In this document: piece after piece, positions 50,679 to 60,016 of the stretch
How positions within the stretch are numbered: the first letter of the stretch is position 1
How the letters are laid out: the number at the start of each line of letters is the position of its first letter
From: Azospira oryzae
GTDB taxonomy: Bacteria; Pseudomonadota; Gammaproteobacteria; Burkholderiales; Rhodocyclaceae
Direction of reading: 5' to 3'
Length of the DNA stretch: 64,000 nt
Assembly: GCF_004217225.1 (NCBI RefSeq)
Contig: NZ_SHKM01000001.1
Coordinates: 1,464,137 to 1,528,136 of the forward strand
Made by a program: the position numbers and the translations under genes
The notes under the pieces: model-generated
What the model saw: only the letters and a program-made list of their open reading frames with translations
Database searches by the model: none
What the model was told of the DNA's origin: nothing

Positions 50679-52643
50679 CTACTTGCCGTCGAGAATGAAG
50701 TGCATGGCGGCCGACAGGGCCTCGCTGGTTCCCACCAGAATCAACACATCCTCGGGCTGCACCACGGTCTCCGGCAGGGGCGCCTCGTCCCGCACCCGGT
50801 GCCGGCGCAGGGCTTCCAGCTCGACGCCGAAGCGGCCCAGGTCCAGCTCGGCCAGGCTGCGGCCGACGGCGTAGGCCTGCTGCTCGATGACGCAGGCCAG
50901 CTTCTCCTGGGAGATGCGCTGCAGGCGGTCGCTCTCGCCCCGGTAGAAGGCCCGCAGGGCGGTGTAGCGGTGGGCCCGCACTTCCCGCACCTGTTCCAGG
51001 GCCCGCTCCACCGGCACGCCGAGCTGGGTCAGGGTCTGGGCCGCCAGCATCAGGCTGCCTTCCAGCACTTCGGGAATGACTTCGGTGGCCCCCAGACTCT
51101 TCAGATGTTCCAGGTGCAGGTCGTCCTGGGCGCGGACGATGATGGGCATGTCCGGCCGCAACTCCCGCACCAGATGCAGCACCTTCTCCGTCGCCGGCAG
51201 GTCGGCGTAGGTCACCACCAGGGCCCGGGCCCGGTCCAGGCCCGCCGCCTTGAGAATCTCGCGGCGGTCGGCGTTGCCGTACACCACGTTCTCCCCCGCC
51301 TCCACCGCCTGGCGGATGCGGGCCTCGTCCACATCCAGGGCGATGAAGGGAATGCTCTCCAGGTCGAGGAAGCGGGCCACGCTCTGGCCGGTACGGCCGA
51401 AACCGCAGAGGATCACGTGCTGCTCGATGCCCATGGCGTGCACCGCCACCTCGTGGATCATGCGGGTGCGGTCGCTCCATTCCTGCCGCGACAGGTGCTT
51501 GCTCCAGCGGCCGGCCTGGCCGATCAGGAGGGGCGCGATGAACATGGAGAGCAGCATGGCCGCCATGGTCACCTGGAACACGTCGGTGGGCAGCAGCTTG
51601 TTGTCCCGGGCCAGTTCCAGCAGCACGAAGCCGAACTCGCCGGCCTGGGCCAGCTGGATGGCGGTGCGGGCCCCCACTTCCGGCGAATTGCGCATCAGGA
51701 GGGTGATGAGGAAGACGATGCCGCCCTTGGCCAGCACCAGCAGGGCCAGGGCCAGCAGCACCGCCGGCAGGTTCTGCAGGACGAAGTGCAGGTCCAGCAG
51801 CATGCCGATGGTGACGAAGAAGAGGCCCAACAGCACGTCGCGGAAGGGCCGGATGTCGGCCTCCACCTGGTGCCGGTAGAGGGTCTCGGAAATGAGCATG
51901 CCGCCGATGAAGGCGCCCAGGGCCAGGGAGAGGCCGGCCCAGGCGGTCAGGGCGGAGAGGCCGATCACGATCCACAGCACGCTGAGCATGAACAGCTCGG
52001 GGGACTTCTGTCGGGCCACAGCGTCGAACCAGCGGCGCATCAGGCGCTGCCCCACCAGGATCATGGCCGCCAGGGCCAGGGCGGCCTGGCCCAGGGCCAT
52101 GGAAATGGCGCCGGCCATGCCCTTGGCGTCGGCGGCCAGGGCGGGAATGATGATCAGCAGGGGCACCACCGCCAGATCCTGGAACAGCAGCACGGCCATG
52201 GTCTGGCGCCCGGGCTGGGAATGCAGCTCCAGGCGCTCGGAGAGCAGCTTGCTGACGATGGCGGTGGAGGACATGGCGCAGGCGGCGCCGACGGCCAGGC
52301 CGATGCGCCAGTCCTGGCCGTAGTAGAGGATGGTGACCAGGGTGGTGCCCACCAGGGTCACCCCCACCTGGGCGCCGCCCAGGCCGAATACCAGGCGGTG
52401 CATGGCTTTGAGCCGGGCCAGGCTGAACTCCAGGCCGATGGAGAACATCAGGAAGACCACGCCGAACTCGGCGAAGTGGCTGGCCTCCTCACTCTCCGCC
52501 AGGAGGCCGAAGCCGTAGGGACCGACGATGAGGCCGATGGCCAGGTAGGCCAGCAGGGAGGGCAGACGCAGCTGCTTGGCGACGACGACGAACAACACCG
52601 CCAGGGAGAGCAGGAGGACGACGCTGAACAGTGAGTCGGTCAC
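50679..52643 (-). CDS. CPA2-family cation:proton antiporter with TrkA-N and TrkA-C domains
   Basis: 654 residues (KefB/KefC/YbaL type). Twelve or so hydrophobic segments form the exchanger domain (FGVVFLMFSIGLEFSLARLKAM, CAMSSTAIVSKLL, LLFQDLAVVPLLII). From about 410 comes a Rossmann TrkA-N domain (HVILCGFGRTGQSVARFLD, VYGNADRREILKAAGLDRARALVVTYAD), then a TrkA-C-like end (LGRFGVELEALRRHRVRD). It exchanges K+ or Na+ for protons, gated by nucleotide or thiol ligands. GTG start with GGAG upstream. Confidence 0.94.
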   Translation of the reverse strand: MTDSLFSVVLLLSLAVLFVVVAKQLRLPSLLAYLAIGLIVGPYGFGLLAESEEASHFAEFGVVFLMFSIGLEFSLARLKAMHRLVFGLGGAQVGVTLVGTTLVTILYYGQDWRIGLAVGAACAMSSTAIVSKLLSERLELHSQPGRQTMAVLLFQDLAVVPLLIIIPALAADAKGMAGAISMALGQAALALAAMILVGQRLMRRWFDAVARQKSPELFMLSVLWIVIGLSALTAWAGLSLALGAFIGGMLISETLYRHQVEADIRPFRDVLLGLFFVTIGMLLDLHFVLQNLPAVLLALALLVLAKGGIVFLITLLMRNSPEVGARTAIQLAQAGEFGFVLLELARDNKLLPTDVFQVTMAAMLLSMFIAPLLIGQAGRWSKHLSRQEWSDRTRMIHEVAVHAMGIEQHVILCGFGRTGQSVARFLDLESIPFIALDVDEARIRQAVEAGENVVYGNADRREILKAAGLDRARALVVTYADLPATEKVLHLVRELRPDMPIIVRAQDDLHLEHLKSLGATEVIPEVLEGSLMLAAQTLTQLGVPVERALEQVREVRAHRYTALRAFYRGESDRLQRISQEKLACVIEQQAYAVGRSLAELDLGRFGVELEALRRHRVRDEAPLPETVVQPEDVLILVGTSEALSAAMHFILDGK

Positions 52644-52679
52644 GGCGGACTCCGGCTCCGAATAATGGGTTGGGGCGGA

Positions 52680-53948
52680 TTATAGAAGCTGGAAGGCCAG
52701 GACGGACACCAACGTAGGCGGCAACGCGCACAGCAGCAGGCCGATGGGGCTGATGGCCTGCTCGTGGAAAGTGCCTTTGAGGATGGAGAAGCCCGCCGGG
52801 TTGGGGGCGTTGGCGATCACCGTGAGACCGCCGCCGGTGACGGCCCCCGCCACCAGGGCGTACTGGAAGGCCGGGGTGACGCCCTCCACCAGGGAACCCA
52901 GGTAGGTCAGGGCCGCATTGTCGGTGAGGGCCGTGAGGGCGGTGGCGCCGAAGAACAGCACGGTGGGCGCCATGCCCGCCAGCACGTCCTGCAGCCACCA
53001 CTTCTGCAGGCCGCCCAGGGTCACCAGGCCGGCCAGGAAGAAGGCCACCAGCAGGCCTTCCCGCAGGATGAGGCGGTCCTGGTGGTGCTTGTAGGCCTCG
53101 CAGAAGCCGAGGAAAAAGAGGAACAGGCCGAGGAACACGGCCGGATGGTGGGCGAACACCACCACCCCGACCAGGAAGGCCAGATGCACCAGCACCATGC
53201 CGGCCGGCACGGCGGGGGCGGCCTCGCCCTCGACGGCGCCGCACAGGCTGACCAGCTCCCGGCGATAGACGAAGGTCACCACCAGGGCGTTGATGCCGAC
53301 GGCGATGGCGGCCTTCCAGCCGAAGGTGCTGGCCATGAAGGCCAGGTCCCAGCCCCACTTGCCGGCCACCATCAGCACCGGCGGCGCGGCGAAGGGGGTC
53401 AGGGTGCCGCCGATGGAAATGTTCACGAACAGCACCGCCAGGGTGGCGTACTTGAGGCGGCTGGAAACGGGTCGGGCGAAATAGCGGTCCCGCAGCAGCA
53501 GGGCCCCCAGGGTCATGGCGGCGGGCTCGGTGATGAAGGAGCCGAGCAGGGGCACCAGGAAGAGAATGACGAAGAAGGTGGCGACGCTGTCCGGCAGGGG
53601 CAGCGTTCGCGCCGCGGCGCGGACGCTGTGGCCGGCCAGGGCCAGGATGGGCCGGCTGGCGGCGATGACCATGATGACGAAGACGAACAGGGCCTCCGTG
53701 TAATTGCAGGATTCCAGGTAGGTCACCGCCTCCCCGGTGCCCTGCAGGCCAACCATGACCAGCACCAGCACCATGGCCCAGAAGCCGAACACCACCTCCA
53801 CCTCGCCCAGCAGGTGCCACAGGCCGGCATGGGCCGGCTGGGTGTGGGCCAGGTGTTCGAAGTACTTGGTGGAAAAGGTATGCACGATGGCCAGGGCGAA
53901 CAGCACCGTGGCGGCGATTTCAACGGGAGTGGGGGCGAGGGCCGACAT
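52680..53948 (-). CDS. Putative Na+/H+ antiporter (PF07399-like)
   Basis: 422 residues with about 11 hydrophobic segments and a conserved GSFITEPAAMTLGALLLRDRYFAR, VNISIGGTLTPFAAPPVLMVAGKWGWD, TDNAALTYLGSLVEG and GGGLTVIANAPNPAGFSILK. This matches what is annotated as putative Na+/H+ antiporter in the ion-transporter superfamily; cation selectivity cannot be read from sequence. It starts 36 bases upstream of the CPA2 gene and is in the same direction, so they may be cotranscribed. Confidence 0.85.
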   Translation of the reverse strand: MSALAPTPVEIAATVLFALAIVHTFSTKYFEHLAHTQPAHAGLWHLLGEVEVVFGFWAMVLVLVMVGLQGTGEAVTYLESCNYTEALFVFVIMVIAASRPILALAGHSVRAAARTLPLPDSVATFFVILFLVPLLGSFITEPAAMTLGALLLRDRYFARPVSSRLKYATLAVLFVNISIGGTLTPFAAPPVLMVAGKWGWDLAFMASTFGWKAAIAVGINALVVTFVYRRELVSLCGAVEGEAAPAVPAGMVLVHLAFLVGVVVFAHHPAVFLGLFLFFLGFCEAYKHHQDRLILREGLLVAFFLAGLVTLGGLQKWWLQDVLAGMAPTVLFFGATALTALTDNAALTYLGSLVEGVTPAFQYALVAGAVTGGGLTVIANAPNPAGFSILKGTFHEQAISPIGLLLCALPPTLVSVLAFQLL

Positions 53949-53970
53949 CAGGGCAGGTCCGGGCGCGGGG

Positions 53971-54008
53971 CAAAAGAAACGCCCGCTGCGGATGACGACG
54001 CAGCGGGC
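53971..54008 (-). terminator. Rho-independent terminator after fixJ
   Basis: On the minus strand GCCCGCTGCG / CGCAGCGGGC with an 8-base loop is followed by TTTCTTTT. It separates the FixL/FixJ genes from the downstream antiporters. Confidence 0.8.
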
Positions 54009-54144
54009 GACACGAGTGGGTGTCCAACAGGATTGTTGCTGAATCCAGCCTGGGCATCATAGGCGCGACCGCCCCCGGCGGTAATTCGCCGTTCAGCGTA
54101 CGGCCGACCAACGACGCGGCCAACCCTAGGGACACGCCGGGCCA

Positions 54145-54804
54145 TCAGGCGGCCTCTTCGTCCGGCGCCGGGGGCGGCACCTCGTTGTCGAACTGGACGA
54201 CGATGCGCACCAGCTCGGAGAGGTTGCGGGCCTGCAGCTTTTCCATCATGCGGGCCTTGTACACCTCCACCGTGCGGGGGCTGATGCCGAGCACCTCGCC
54301 GATTTCCCGGTTGGGCTTGCCGGCGGCGGCCAGGCGCATCACCTCCCGCTCGCGCCGGGAGAGGCGCTCCAGGCGGTCGCGCATCTCGGCGCCGGTGGCG
54401 GCCTCCTTGCGGCGGGCAGTGTCCAGGGCCAGGGCGGTGGCGACGGCGTTGAACAGCTGGTTGTCGTCGATGGGCTTTTCCAGGAAATCCACGGCCTGGG
54501 CCTTGAAGGCGGTGCGGGCGGTGGAGGCGTCGCCGTGGGCGGAAATGACGATCACCGGCAGCTGGATGCCCTTCTCCGCCAGGGTGGCCTGCAGGGAGAG
54601 GCCGTCCATGCCGGGCAGGCGCACGTCGGCGATGAGACAGCCGGGGGCGTCGGGATCGACGGCCGCCAGGTAGTCCTCGGCGGAGCCGAAGGCCTGGACC
54701 CGGTAACCCTTGAGGTTGAGCAGCAGACCCAGGGAATCCCGGATGGCCGCGTCGTCGTCCACCACATAGACGGTGGGGGCGTTGGGAGGAATGCTCAGAT
54801 TCAT
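54145..54804 (-). CDS. FixJ-family response regulator
   Basis: 219 residues: receiver (YVVDDDAAIRDSLGLLL, phospho-acceptor in IADVRLPGMDG, VISAHGD, EKPIDD) followed by a LuxR/NarL-type HTH (LSRREREVMRLAAAGKPNREIGEVLGISPRTVEVYKARMMEKL). FixJ-type regulators switch genes in response to oxygen or other signals relayed by a FixL-like kinase. AAAGGAG precedes the ATG at 54804, which overlaps the stop of the kinase by 4 bases. Its DNA targets are unknown; nearby antiporters are candidates. Confidence 0.95.
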   Translation of the reverse strand: MNLSIPPNAPTVYVVDDDAAIRDSLGLLLNLKGYRVQAFGSAEDYLAAVDPDAPGCLIADVRLPGMDGLSLQATLAEKGIQLPVIVISAHGDASTARTAFKAQAVDFLEKPIDDNQLFNAVATALALDTARRKEAATGAEMRDRLERLSRREREVMRLAAAGKPNREIGEVLGISPRTVEVYKARMMEKLQARNLSELVRIVVQFDNEVPPPAPDEEAA

Positions 54805-56438
54805 GGGGCTCCTTTCACAGGCAGCGGTTTTACGGAATAAACGGAATGGTGCAGCGGCAGGGCGATGGTGAAACGGCTGCCGCCGGCGCTGGGCGATTCG
54901 GCCCACAGGCGGCCGCCGTGGGCCTCGACGATGGCCCGGCTGATGGCCAGGCCCAGGCCCATGCCGGTGGGCTTGCTGGTGGCGAAGGGCTCGAACAGGC
55001 GTTCGCGGAACTGGGGCAGGATGCCCGGCCCGTTGTCCTGCACCACCAGTTGCAGTTCGTTGCCTTCCCGGTGGGCGGCCAGGCTCACCACCGGCTCGTC
55101 GGTGCTGCGGCCGAAGCTTTCCGGCGACACGGCGTCGAGGGCGTTGATGAGCAGGTTGCGCAGCACCACCTGGAGCTGCACCCCGTCGCCCCGGGCCGGC
55201 GGCAGGTCGGCCGGGATGGCGTATTCGAGGCGGCAGGCCTGGCGCTTGGCCCGTTCCTCAACCTCGCCGATGGTTTCCACCACCAGGGGCAGGATCGGCA
55301 CCGGATCGCGCCGGGTGTGGCCGGTCTTGAAGAAGTCCCGCAGGCGGCGCACCACGGCGCCGGCGCGGCGGGCCTCGGCCGCCACCTTGTCCAGCACGTC
55401 GGACAGCTCGCCGCCCCGCCCCGCCTCCAGCATCAGCTGGCCGGCCCGGGCGTAGTTGGCCACGGCGGTGAGGGGCTGGTTCAGTTCGTGGGCCAGGGCC
55501 GCCGCCATCTCGCCGGCCGCCGCCAGGCGCAGGGCCCGCTTCAGTTCGCTCTCGGCCACCTTGCGGGCGCTGGAGGTGACCCCCAGGGTGAGGCCGGTGA
55601 TGGCCAGGGAGGCCATGAGGAACTGCATCTCCTGCACCGTGCCGCCCTTGTAGCCGAGCCACTGGGCGCTGACGATGAGGCCCACCTGGATCATGGCCAG
55701 GGTCAGGCAGGCGCCTTCCAGACCGTGGCGCAGGGAAATCCAGGTGAGGGGCAGGAACAGCAGGTAGAAATACTTGAATTCGTCGGTCCACGGCAGGCCG
55801 AACACCACCCACAGGGAGAGCATCACCGCCAGGCACTGCAGGGTGAATTCCCGGGTCTCCAGGAATTTCCAGTCCCCCGGGCGCAGCAGCACCAGGATCA
55901 GGGGGGCGCTGACCAGGACGCCGATGGCATCCCCCACCCAGAAACGCACCAGGGCGTAGAGGAAGCCGCGCTGGCTGTCGGGCAGGAAGGCGCTGACCAC
56001 CAGCAGATAGAGCCCGCCCAGGAGCAGGGCAGTGCCGGCGAGGACGGCGAGAAAACGGGGCAGCGCGCCCCGGTCCCGGATGTCGGCGGCGCCGACCCGG
56101 TGCAGCAGGGCTGCCATGAGGCCGTAGCCGCCGGCAGTGATGCCGGTGAGCAGCAGGGTTTCCACGGACAGGGCGGCCATGCCGTGCACCAGCACATTGC
56201 CGCACCACACGGTGGCAAAGGCCAGGGGCCAGAAACGCAGGCCGAAGGCCAGCAGCAGGGCCAGGGTCAGTCCCGGGGGAGGATTCCAGGGCGTCACCTC
56301 GAAGGCCGGCAGGGGGTGGATGAAGCTGACCCAGTCCAGCAGGAGGTAAAGCAGCACGTAGACGCACCCTACGGCCGCAACCCGACTCGGGTTCAGCGCA
56401 GGGGGAACGGGCAGGTGGAAAAAGCGGGCAAAAGTCAT
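54801..56438 (-). CDS. MASE1-type sensor histidine kinase (FixL-like core)
   Basis: 545 residues. Eight or so membrane helices form an N-terminal MASE1 sensor (about 15-310; PWNPPPGLTLALLLAFGLRFWPLAFATVWCGN, RFWVGDAIGVLVSAPLIL). The kinase core has the His box AAALAHELNQPLTAVANYA, the N box LLINALDAV, and G boxes DNGPGI and GMGLGLAISRAI. HELNQPL is typical of FixL-related kinases, but there is no PAS haem domain. ATG at 56438 starts the first hydrophilic stretch. Forms a coupled pair with FixJ. Confidence 0.93.
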   Translation of the reverse strand: MTFARFFHLPVPPALNPSRVAAVGCVYVLLYLLLDWVSFIHPLPAFEVTPWNPPPGLTLALLLAFGLRFWPLAFATVWCGNVLVHGMAALSVETLLLTGITAGGYGLMAALLHRVGAADIRDRGALPRFLAVLAGTALLLGGLYLLVVSAFLPDSQRGFLYALVRFWVGDAIGVLVSAPLILVLLRPGDWKFLETREFTLQCLAVMLSLWVVFGLPWTDEFKYFYLLFLPLTWISLRHGLEGACLTLAMIQVGLIVSAQWLGYKGGTVQEMQFLMASLAITGLTLGVTSSARKVAESELKRALRLAAAGEMAAALAHELNQPLTAVANYARAGQLMLEAGRGGELSDVLDKVAAEARRAGAVVRRLRDFFKTGHTRRDPVPILPLVVETIGEVEERAKRQACRLEYAIPADLPPARGDGVQLQVVLRNLLINALDAVSPESFGRSTDEPVVSLAAHREGNELQLVVQDNGPGILPQFRERLFEPFATSKPTGMGLGLAISRAIVEAHGGRLWAESPSAGGSRFTIALPLHHSVYSVKPLPVKGAP

Positions 56439-56660
56439 ACCCGGATCATGCCTGAAAACAGGCCAGGACTGGGTCTGCCGGGGTACGTACGGATTTGTCA
56501 CGACACGCCGCCAGCGGAAATGCCGGACGCATCCCCCGTGCGGCGCAGTACGCACCCGTAAAAGCACCATGCCCGAGCAGCGCACGGGACGGCGCTGTCG
56601 GGCATGGGTGTCCGGAGAGGGCCGCGGAACCTTGGTCCCGGACCGGCCCTGAATCAGAAG

Positions 56661-58028
56661 TTAGGGCTTGGCGGCGGCCTCGGCCGGAACGGCGGCAGCG
56701 GCTGCCGCTTCCACGGCGGCGGGCGCCTTGTGGTCCGCGTCCGGATGCCAGCCGAGCACGGTGAGCAGGACGAAGAAGCCGACCACGTAGGCCAGGGCCA
56801 CGTGCCAGCCGTGGCGCAGCCAGTTACCCACGGACTTGGCCTCGGGGAACATGTTGGAGAGGGCCACGCCGGCGGAGGAGCCGAACCACACCATGGAACC
56901 GCCGAAGCCCACGGCGTAGGCCAGGAAGCCCCAGTCGTAGCCGCCCTGCTTGAGGGCCAGGGCCGTCAGCGGAATGTTGTCGAAGACGGCGGAAACGAAG
57001 CCCAGGCCCAGGGCGGTCTGCCAGGAGGCGCCGGGCAGCTCTTCCACCGGCATCATGGAAGCGCAGGTGACCAGGGAGAGCAGGAAGATGGAGCCCTTGA
57101 AGGTTTCCGGCAGCACTTCCCAGTCGGGCCGGCGGATGGAGGTGGAAATGAGGATGGCCAGCCACACGGCGACGCCGATGAAGGGGAAGTGGTCCGCCTC
57201 CTCGGGGAAGTTGATGTTCACCAGCACGTTGGCGCCGATGGCGAAGGCCAGGATCATGCCGACGATACCGACCCGGGCCCAGTCGATCTTGGTGTGCTGG
57301 TGGCCGCCCTTGATGATGGGGGAGTAGGCATGCTGCTGCCTGGAGGCGACGAAGGCGACGATGAGCAGGGCGACGATGGCCGCCACGTAGGCGTCGAGCA
57401 CGATGTGGGGCGGCACGCCGTCGATCCACATCATGGTGGTGGTGGTATCCCCCACCACGGAGCCGGAGCCGCCGGCATTGGAGGCGGCGACGATGCCGGC
57501 CAGGTAGCCCACATGGACCTTGCCGCGGAACAGCTGGTGGGCCATGGCGCCGCCGATGAGGGCCGCGGCGATGTTGTCGAGGAAGGAGGACAGCACGAAG
57601 ACCATCACCAGCAGCACGAAACCGCCCTTCCACTCGCCCGGCAGGTACTTGGGCAGGATCACCGGCACGTGGCTCTTCTCGAAGTGGCGCGAGAGCAGGG
57701 CGAAGCCCATGAGCAGGCACAGCAGGTTGGAGAGGGTGACGAACTCGTGGCCCAGGTGGGCAGCGAAGCCGGCAAAGCCGACCCCGGTCTTGAAGCCGGT
57801 GACGAAGATCTTGTACAGGCTGATCACGGTGACGCCGGTGAGGCCGACGTAGAGGGTGTAGTTGTGGAACAGGGCCACGCCCAGCAGGGTCAGGCCGAAC
57901 AGGATGAAGTCCAGGGGAATGCCGGCCACCAGCACCGGGCCGTCGGCCCAGGCGGAGAGGGGAAAAGCCAGGCACAGGGCCAGCAGGCCGAGGGAGCGCG
58001 CTCCCGGGCGGGACAGGGTCGACAGCAT
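56661..58028 (-). CDS. NhaD-type Na+/H+ antiporter
   Basis: 455 residues of the NhaD/ArsB ion-transporter superfamily. About 11 to 13 membrane segments, preceded by a signal-like N-terminus (MLSTLSRPGARSLGLLALCLAFPLSAWA). Typical motifs are SSFLDNIAAALIGGAMAHQLF, ASNAGGSGSVVGDTTTTMMWIDGV and SAVFDNIPLTALALKQGGYDWG. The C-terminus is Ala/Glu-rich. GGAGGATTCC precedes the ATG at 58028. Likely Na+ or Li+ extrusion at alkaline pH. Confidence 0.9.
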   Translation of the reverse strand: MLSTLSRPGARSLGLLALCLAFPLSAWADGPVLVAGIPLDFILFGLTLLGVALFHNYTLYVGLTGVTVISLYKIFVTGFKTGVGFAGFAAHLGHEFVTLSNLLCLLMGFALLSRHFEKSHVPVILPKYLPGEWKGGFVLLVMVFVLSSFLDNIAAALIGGAMAHQLFRGKVHVGYLAGIVAASNAGGSGSVVGDTTTTMMWIDGVPPHIVLDAYVAAIVALLIVAFVASRQQHAYSPIIKGGHQHTKIDWARVGIVGMILAFAIGANVLVNINFPEEADHFPFIGVAVWLAILISTSIRRPDWEVLPETFKGSIFLLSLVTCASMMPVEELPGASWQTALGLGFVSAVFDNIPLTALALKQGGYDWGFLAYAVGFGGSMVWFGSSAGVALSNMFPEAKSVGNWLRHGWHVALAYVVGFFVLLTVLGWHPDADHKAPAAVEAAAAAAVPAEAAAKP

Positions 58029-58163
58029 GGAATCCTCCAGATTTTTGTGGGCCGGATTCTAACATTCGCCCCGCGGCCTCCCCCTTAGGGGAAAACACTT
58101 AGCCCCATGCTGCAACGCCGCATTCTGGCGCACAATAGGACATCGTCTTCCACCACCCGCCCC

Positions 58164-58943
58164 ATGTCCCTCATCAACGCCCACCTCGCCGAAGGCATCG
58201 GCAGCATCACCTTCAACTACGACTTCAAGCGCAACGCCCTGTCGGAAGCCATGACCGGCGAAATCGCCGCCGCCCTCGCCCTGTTCACCCAGGAAGGGGC
58301 CCGGGTCGCGGTGATCCGGGGCCAGCCGGGAGCCAAGGTGTGGTCCGCCGGCCACAGCGTGGACGAGCTGCCCACCGGCGGCCACGACCCCCTGGGCTGG
58401 AAGGACTCCCTGCGCATGGTGATCCGGGAGATCGAAGCCTTCCCCGGCCCGGTCATCGCCCAGGTGGGCGGCAGCGTCTGGGGCGGCGCCTGCGAACTGG
58501 TGTTCGCCTGCGACCTCATCGTCGCCACCCCCGAAGCCACCTTCGCCGCCACCCCGGCCAAGCTCGGCGTGCCCTACAACGCCACCGGCCTGCTCACCTT
58601 CCTCAACGCCCTGCCCCTGCACCTGGCCAAGGAACTGCTGTTCACCGGCAGCCCCATGGGCGCCGCCCGCCTGGAACGCCAGGGCGTCATCAACCACCTG
58701 GTGTCCGCCGCCGAGATCGACGCCTTCGTGCATGAGCTGGCCAAGGGCATGGCCCACAACGCCCCCCTCTCCATCTCCGTGATCAAGGAACAGCTGCGCA
58801 TCCTGGCCGGCGCCCACGCCCTCTCCCCCCAGGATTTCGAACGCATCCAGGGCCTGCGCCGGGTGGTGTACAACAGCGCCGACTACGCCGAAGGCATCCA
58901 CGCCTTCAAGCAGAAGCGCAAGCCGATTTATCGGGGGCAGTAG
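58164..58943 (+). CDS. scpB: Methylmalonyl-CoA decarboxylase
   Basis: 259-residue crotonase-fold enzyme converting methylmalonyl-CoA to propionyl-CoA. It aligns by eye to E. coli ScpB (YgfG) along its length: SITFNYDFKRNALSEA, KVWSAGHSVDELPTGGHDPL, GSVWGGACELVFACDLI, TPAKLGVPYNATG and DFERIQGLRRVVYNSADYAEG. ATG at 58164 is chosen because it gives the same start as E. coli; an upstream ATG at 58107 lacks homology. A decayed copy of its 3' end lies 0.9 kb downstream. Confidence 0.93.
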   Translation: MSLINAHLAEGIGSITFNYDFKRNALSEAMTGEIAAALALFTQEGARVAVIRGQPGAKVWSAGHSVDELPTGGHDPLGWKDSLRMVIREIEAFPGPVIAQVGGSVWGGACELVFACDLIVATPEATFAATPAKLGVPYNATGLLTFLNALPLHLAKELLFTGSPMGAARLERQGVINHLVSAAEIDAFVHELAKGMAHNAPLSISVIKEQLRILAGAHALSPQDFERIQGLRRVVYNSADYAEGIHAFKQKRKPIYRGQ

Positions 58944-58989
58944 GTAGGATTAGGCTTCCGGCAATCGGGCCGCGAAGGGGAGACAAAGC

Positions 58990-59382
58990 GTGAAATTCGG
59001 TTACACCATCATCTACGTCGCCGACGTACCGGCCTCCATGGCCTTCTGGGAAAGGGCCTTCGGCCTGCACCGGCGCTTCATCGACGCAACGGGCGTCTAC
59101 GGGGAGCTGGAGGCCGGCGCCACCTGCATCGCCTTCGCCAGCCACGGCCTGATGGCGGACCTGCTGCCCCCGGAATGCGTGACGGCGCCGCCATCGCCCC
59201 AGCATCACGCTTTCGAGATCGGCCTCTTCACGGAAGACGTGCCTGCCGCCTACGCCCAGGCCCTGGCCGAGGGCGCCACCGGCCTGACGCCGCCGCGCAC
59301 CACCCCCTGGGGCCAGACCGTCTCCTTCGTCCGCTGCCCGGAGGGGACTCTGGTGGAGTTGTGTACGGCCATCAAGCGTTAG
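58990..59382 (+). CDS. VOC-superfamily protein (glyoxalase-like)
   Basis: 130 residues with the paired beta-alpha-beta-beta-beta units of the vicinal oxygen chelate fold: FGYTIIYVADVPASMAFWERAFGLHRRF, then ATGVYGELEAGATCIAFASHG, and a second unit FEIGLFTEDVPAAYAQALAEGA ... PWGQTVSFVRCPEGTLVELCTAIKR. It could bind a metal and act on a small substrate or an antibiotic; the family is too broad for more. GTG at 58990 has GGGGAG about 8 bases before it. Confidence 0.88.
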   Translation: MKFGYTIIYVADVPASMAFWERAFGLHRRFIDATGVYGELEAGATCIAFASHGLMADLLPPECVTAPPSPQHHAFEIGLFTEDVPAAYAQALAEGATGLTPPRTTPWGQTVSFVRCPEGTLVELCTAIKR

Positions 59383-59416
59383 TGCCCCAGCGCCCGAATC
59401 CATATCGCCTGATCCA

Positions 59417-59815
59417 ATGGAAACAAATCCCAGGCAGTCTCCGCGCCCCGAAGCGGAACGTCGGAAATATCAGACGCTGCATGCCGGCATTGTCTACGGC
59501 TTCGCCGCGGTTGTTCTCTTTATTGCTTTGACAGTCTCGTTGCAACTCGGACTGGGGATTGGTCTGGCGGCCCTGCTCCTCCTGGGCGCTTGGTGGGGCG
59601 TCCTCATCGTTTTCTGGAGCCACCCAGTTTTCTGCCGGTTCGAAATGGAACATGAGTGGTTGGCCAAGACGCGCCAACTGCCGACGGGGGTAGAAAGAAC
59701 ATTGCTCACAGGCCTATGGGTCACTTTCTACTGGCCCCTTCTGCTATCGAAGAACGTCTATTTCTGGGCATTGCTTGCAGGCGTCGGCATCTATTACGCC
59801 TTGAAACTCAGGTAA
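59417..59815 (+). CDS. Small membrane protein, unknown
   Basis: 132 residues. N-terminal charged stretch (METNPRQSPRPEAERRKYQ), then three or four hydrophobic segments: YGFAAVVLFIALTVSLQLGLGIGLAALLLLGAWWGVLIVF, LLTGLWVTFYWPLLLS and YFWALLAGVGIYYALKL. Lower G+C than its neighbours, as is the following stretch. No family recognised. It begins 34 bases after the VOC gene stop. Confidence 0.7.
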   Translation: METNPRQSPRPEAERRKYQTLHAGIVYGFAAVVLFIALTVSLQLGLGIGLAALLLLGAWWGVLIVFWSHPVFCRFEMEHEWLAKTRQLPTGVERTLLTGLWVTFYWPLLLSKNVYFWALLAGVGIYYALKLR

Positions 59816-59851
59816 GCCTTGCAGCAGCGAGGTATCAGTCGCATCAGGAAC

Positions 59852-59927
59852 GTACAAGGGCACCGACCACGTCGCAGACATCCACGCCTTCAGGCAAAAG
59901 CGCAAGCCGATTTATCGGGGCAGTAGG
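59852..59927 (+). pseudogene. Remnant of the 3' end of an enoyl-CoA hydratase/scpB-like gene
   Basis: Bases 59879-59927 match the last 50 bases of scpB (58895-58944) with two substitutions and a one-base deletion. Similarity continues weakly upstream (TACAAGGGCACCGACCACGT against TACAACAGCGCCGACTACGC). In frame it reads roughly YKGTDHVADIHAFRQKRKPIYRG, a crotonase C-terminus, with no start or body. Confidence 0.75.
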
Positions 59928-60010
59928 GCCGGGCAGCGGGAAAAGAACTTGGGAGATGGTGGCTGCAGCCTGTCAGGAGCAACTACAAATCAAGCTAATC
60001 ACACCTGCCG

Positions 60011-60016
60011 TATAAT
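60011..60016 (+). promoter_or_regulatory. Consensus -10 hexamer in the low-G+C gap
   Basis: TATAAT in an AT-richer stretch about 270 bases before the first small lipoprotein gene. No matching -35 is evident. The rest of 59928-60283 holds nothing else I can name. Confidence 0.3.
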
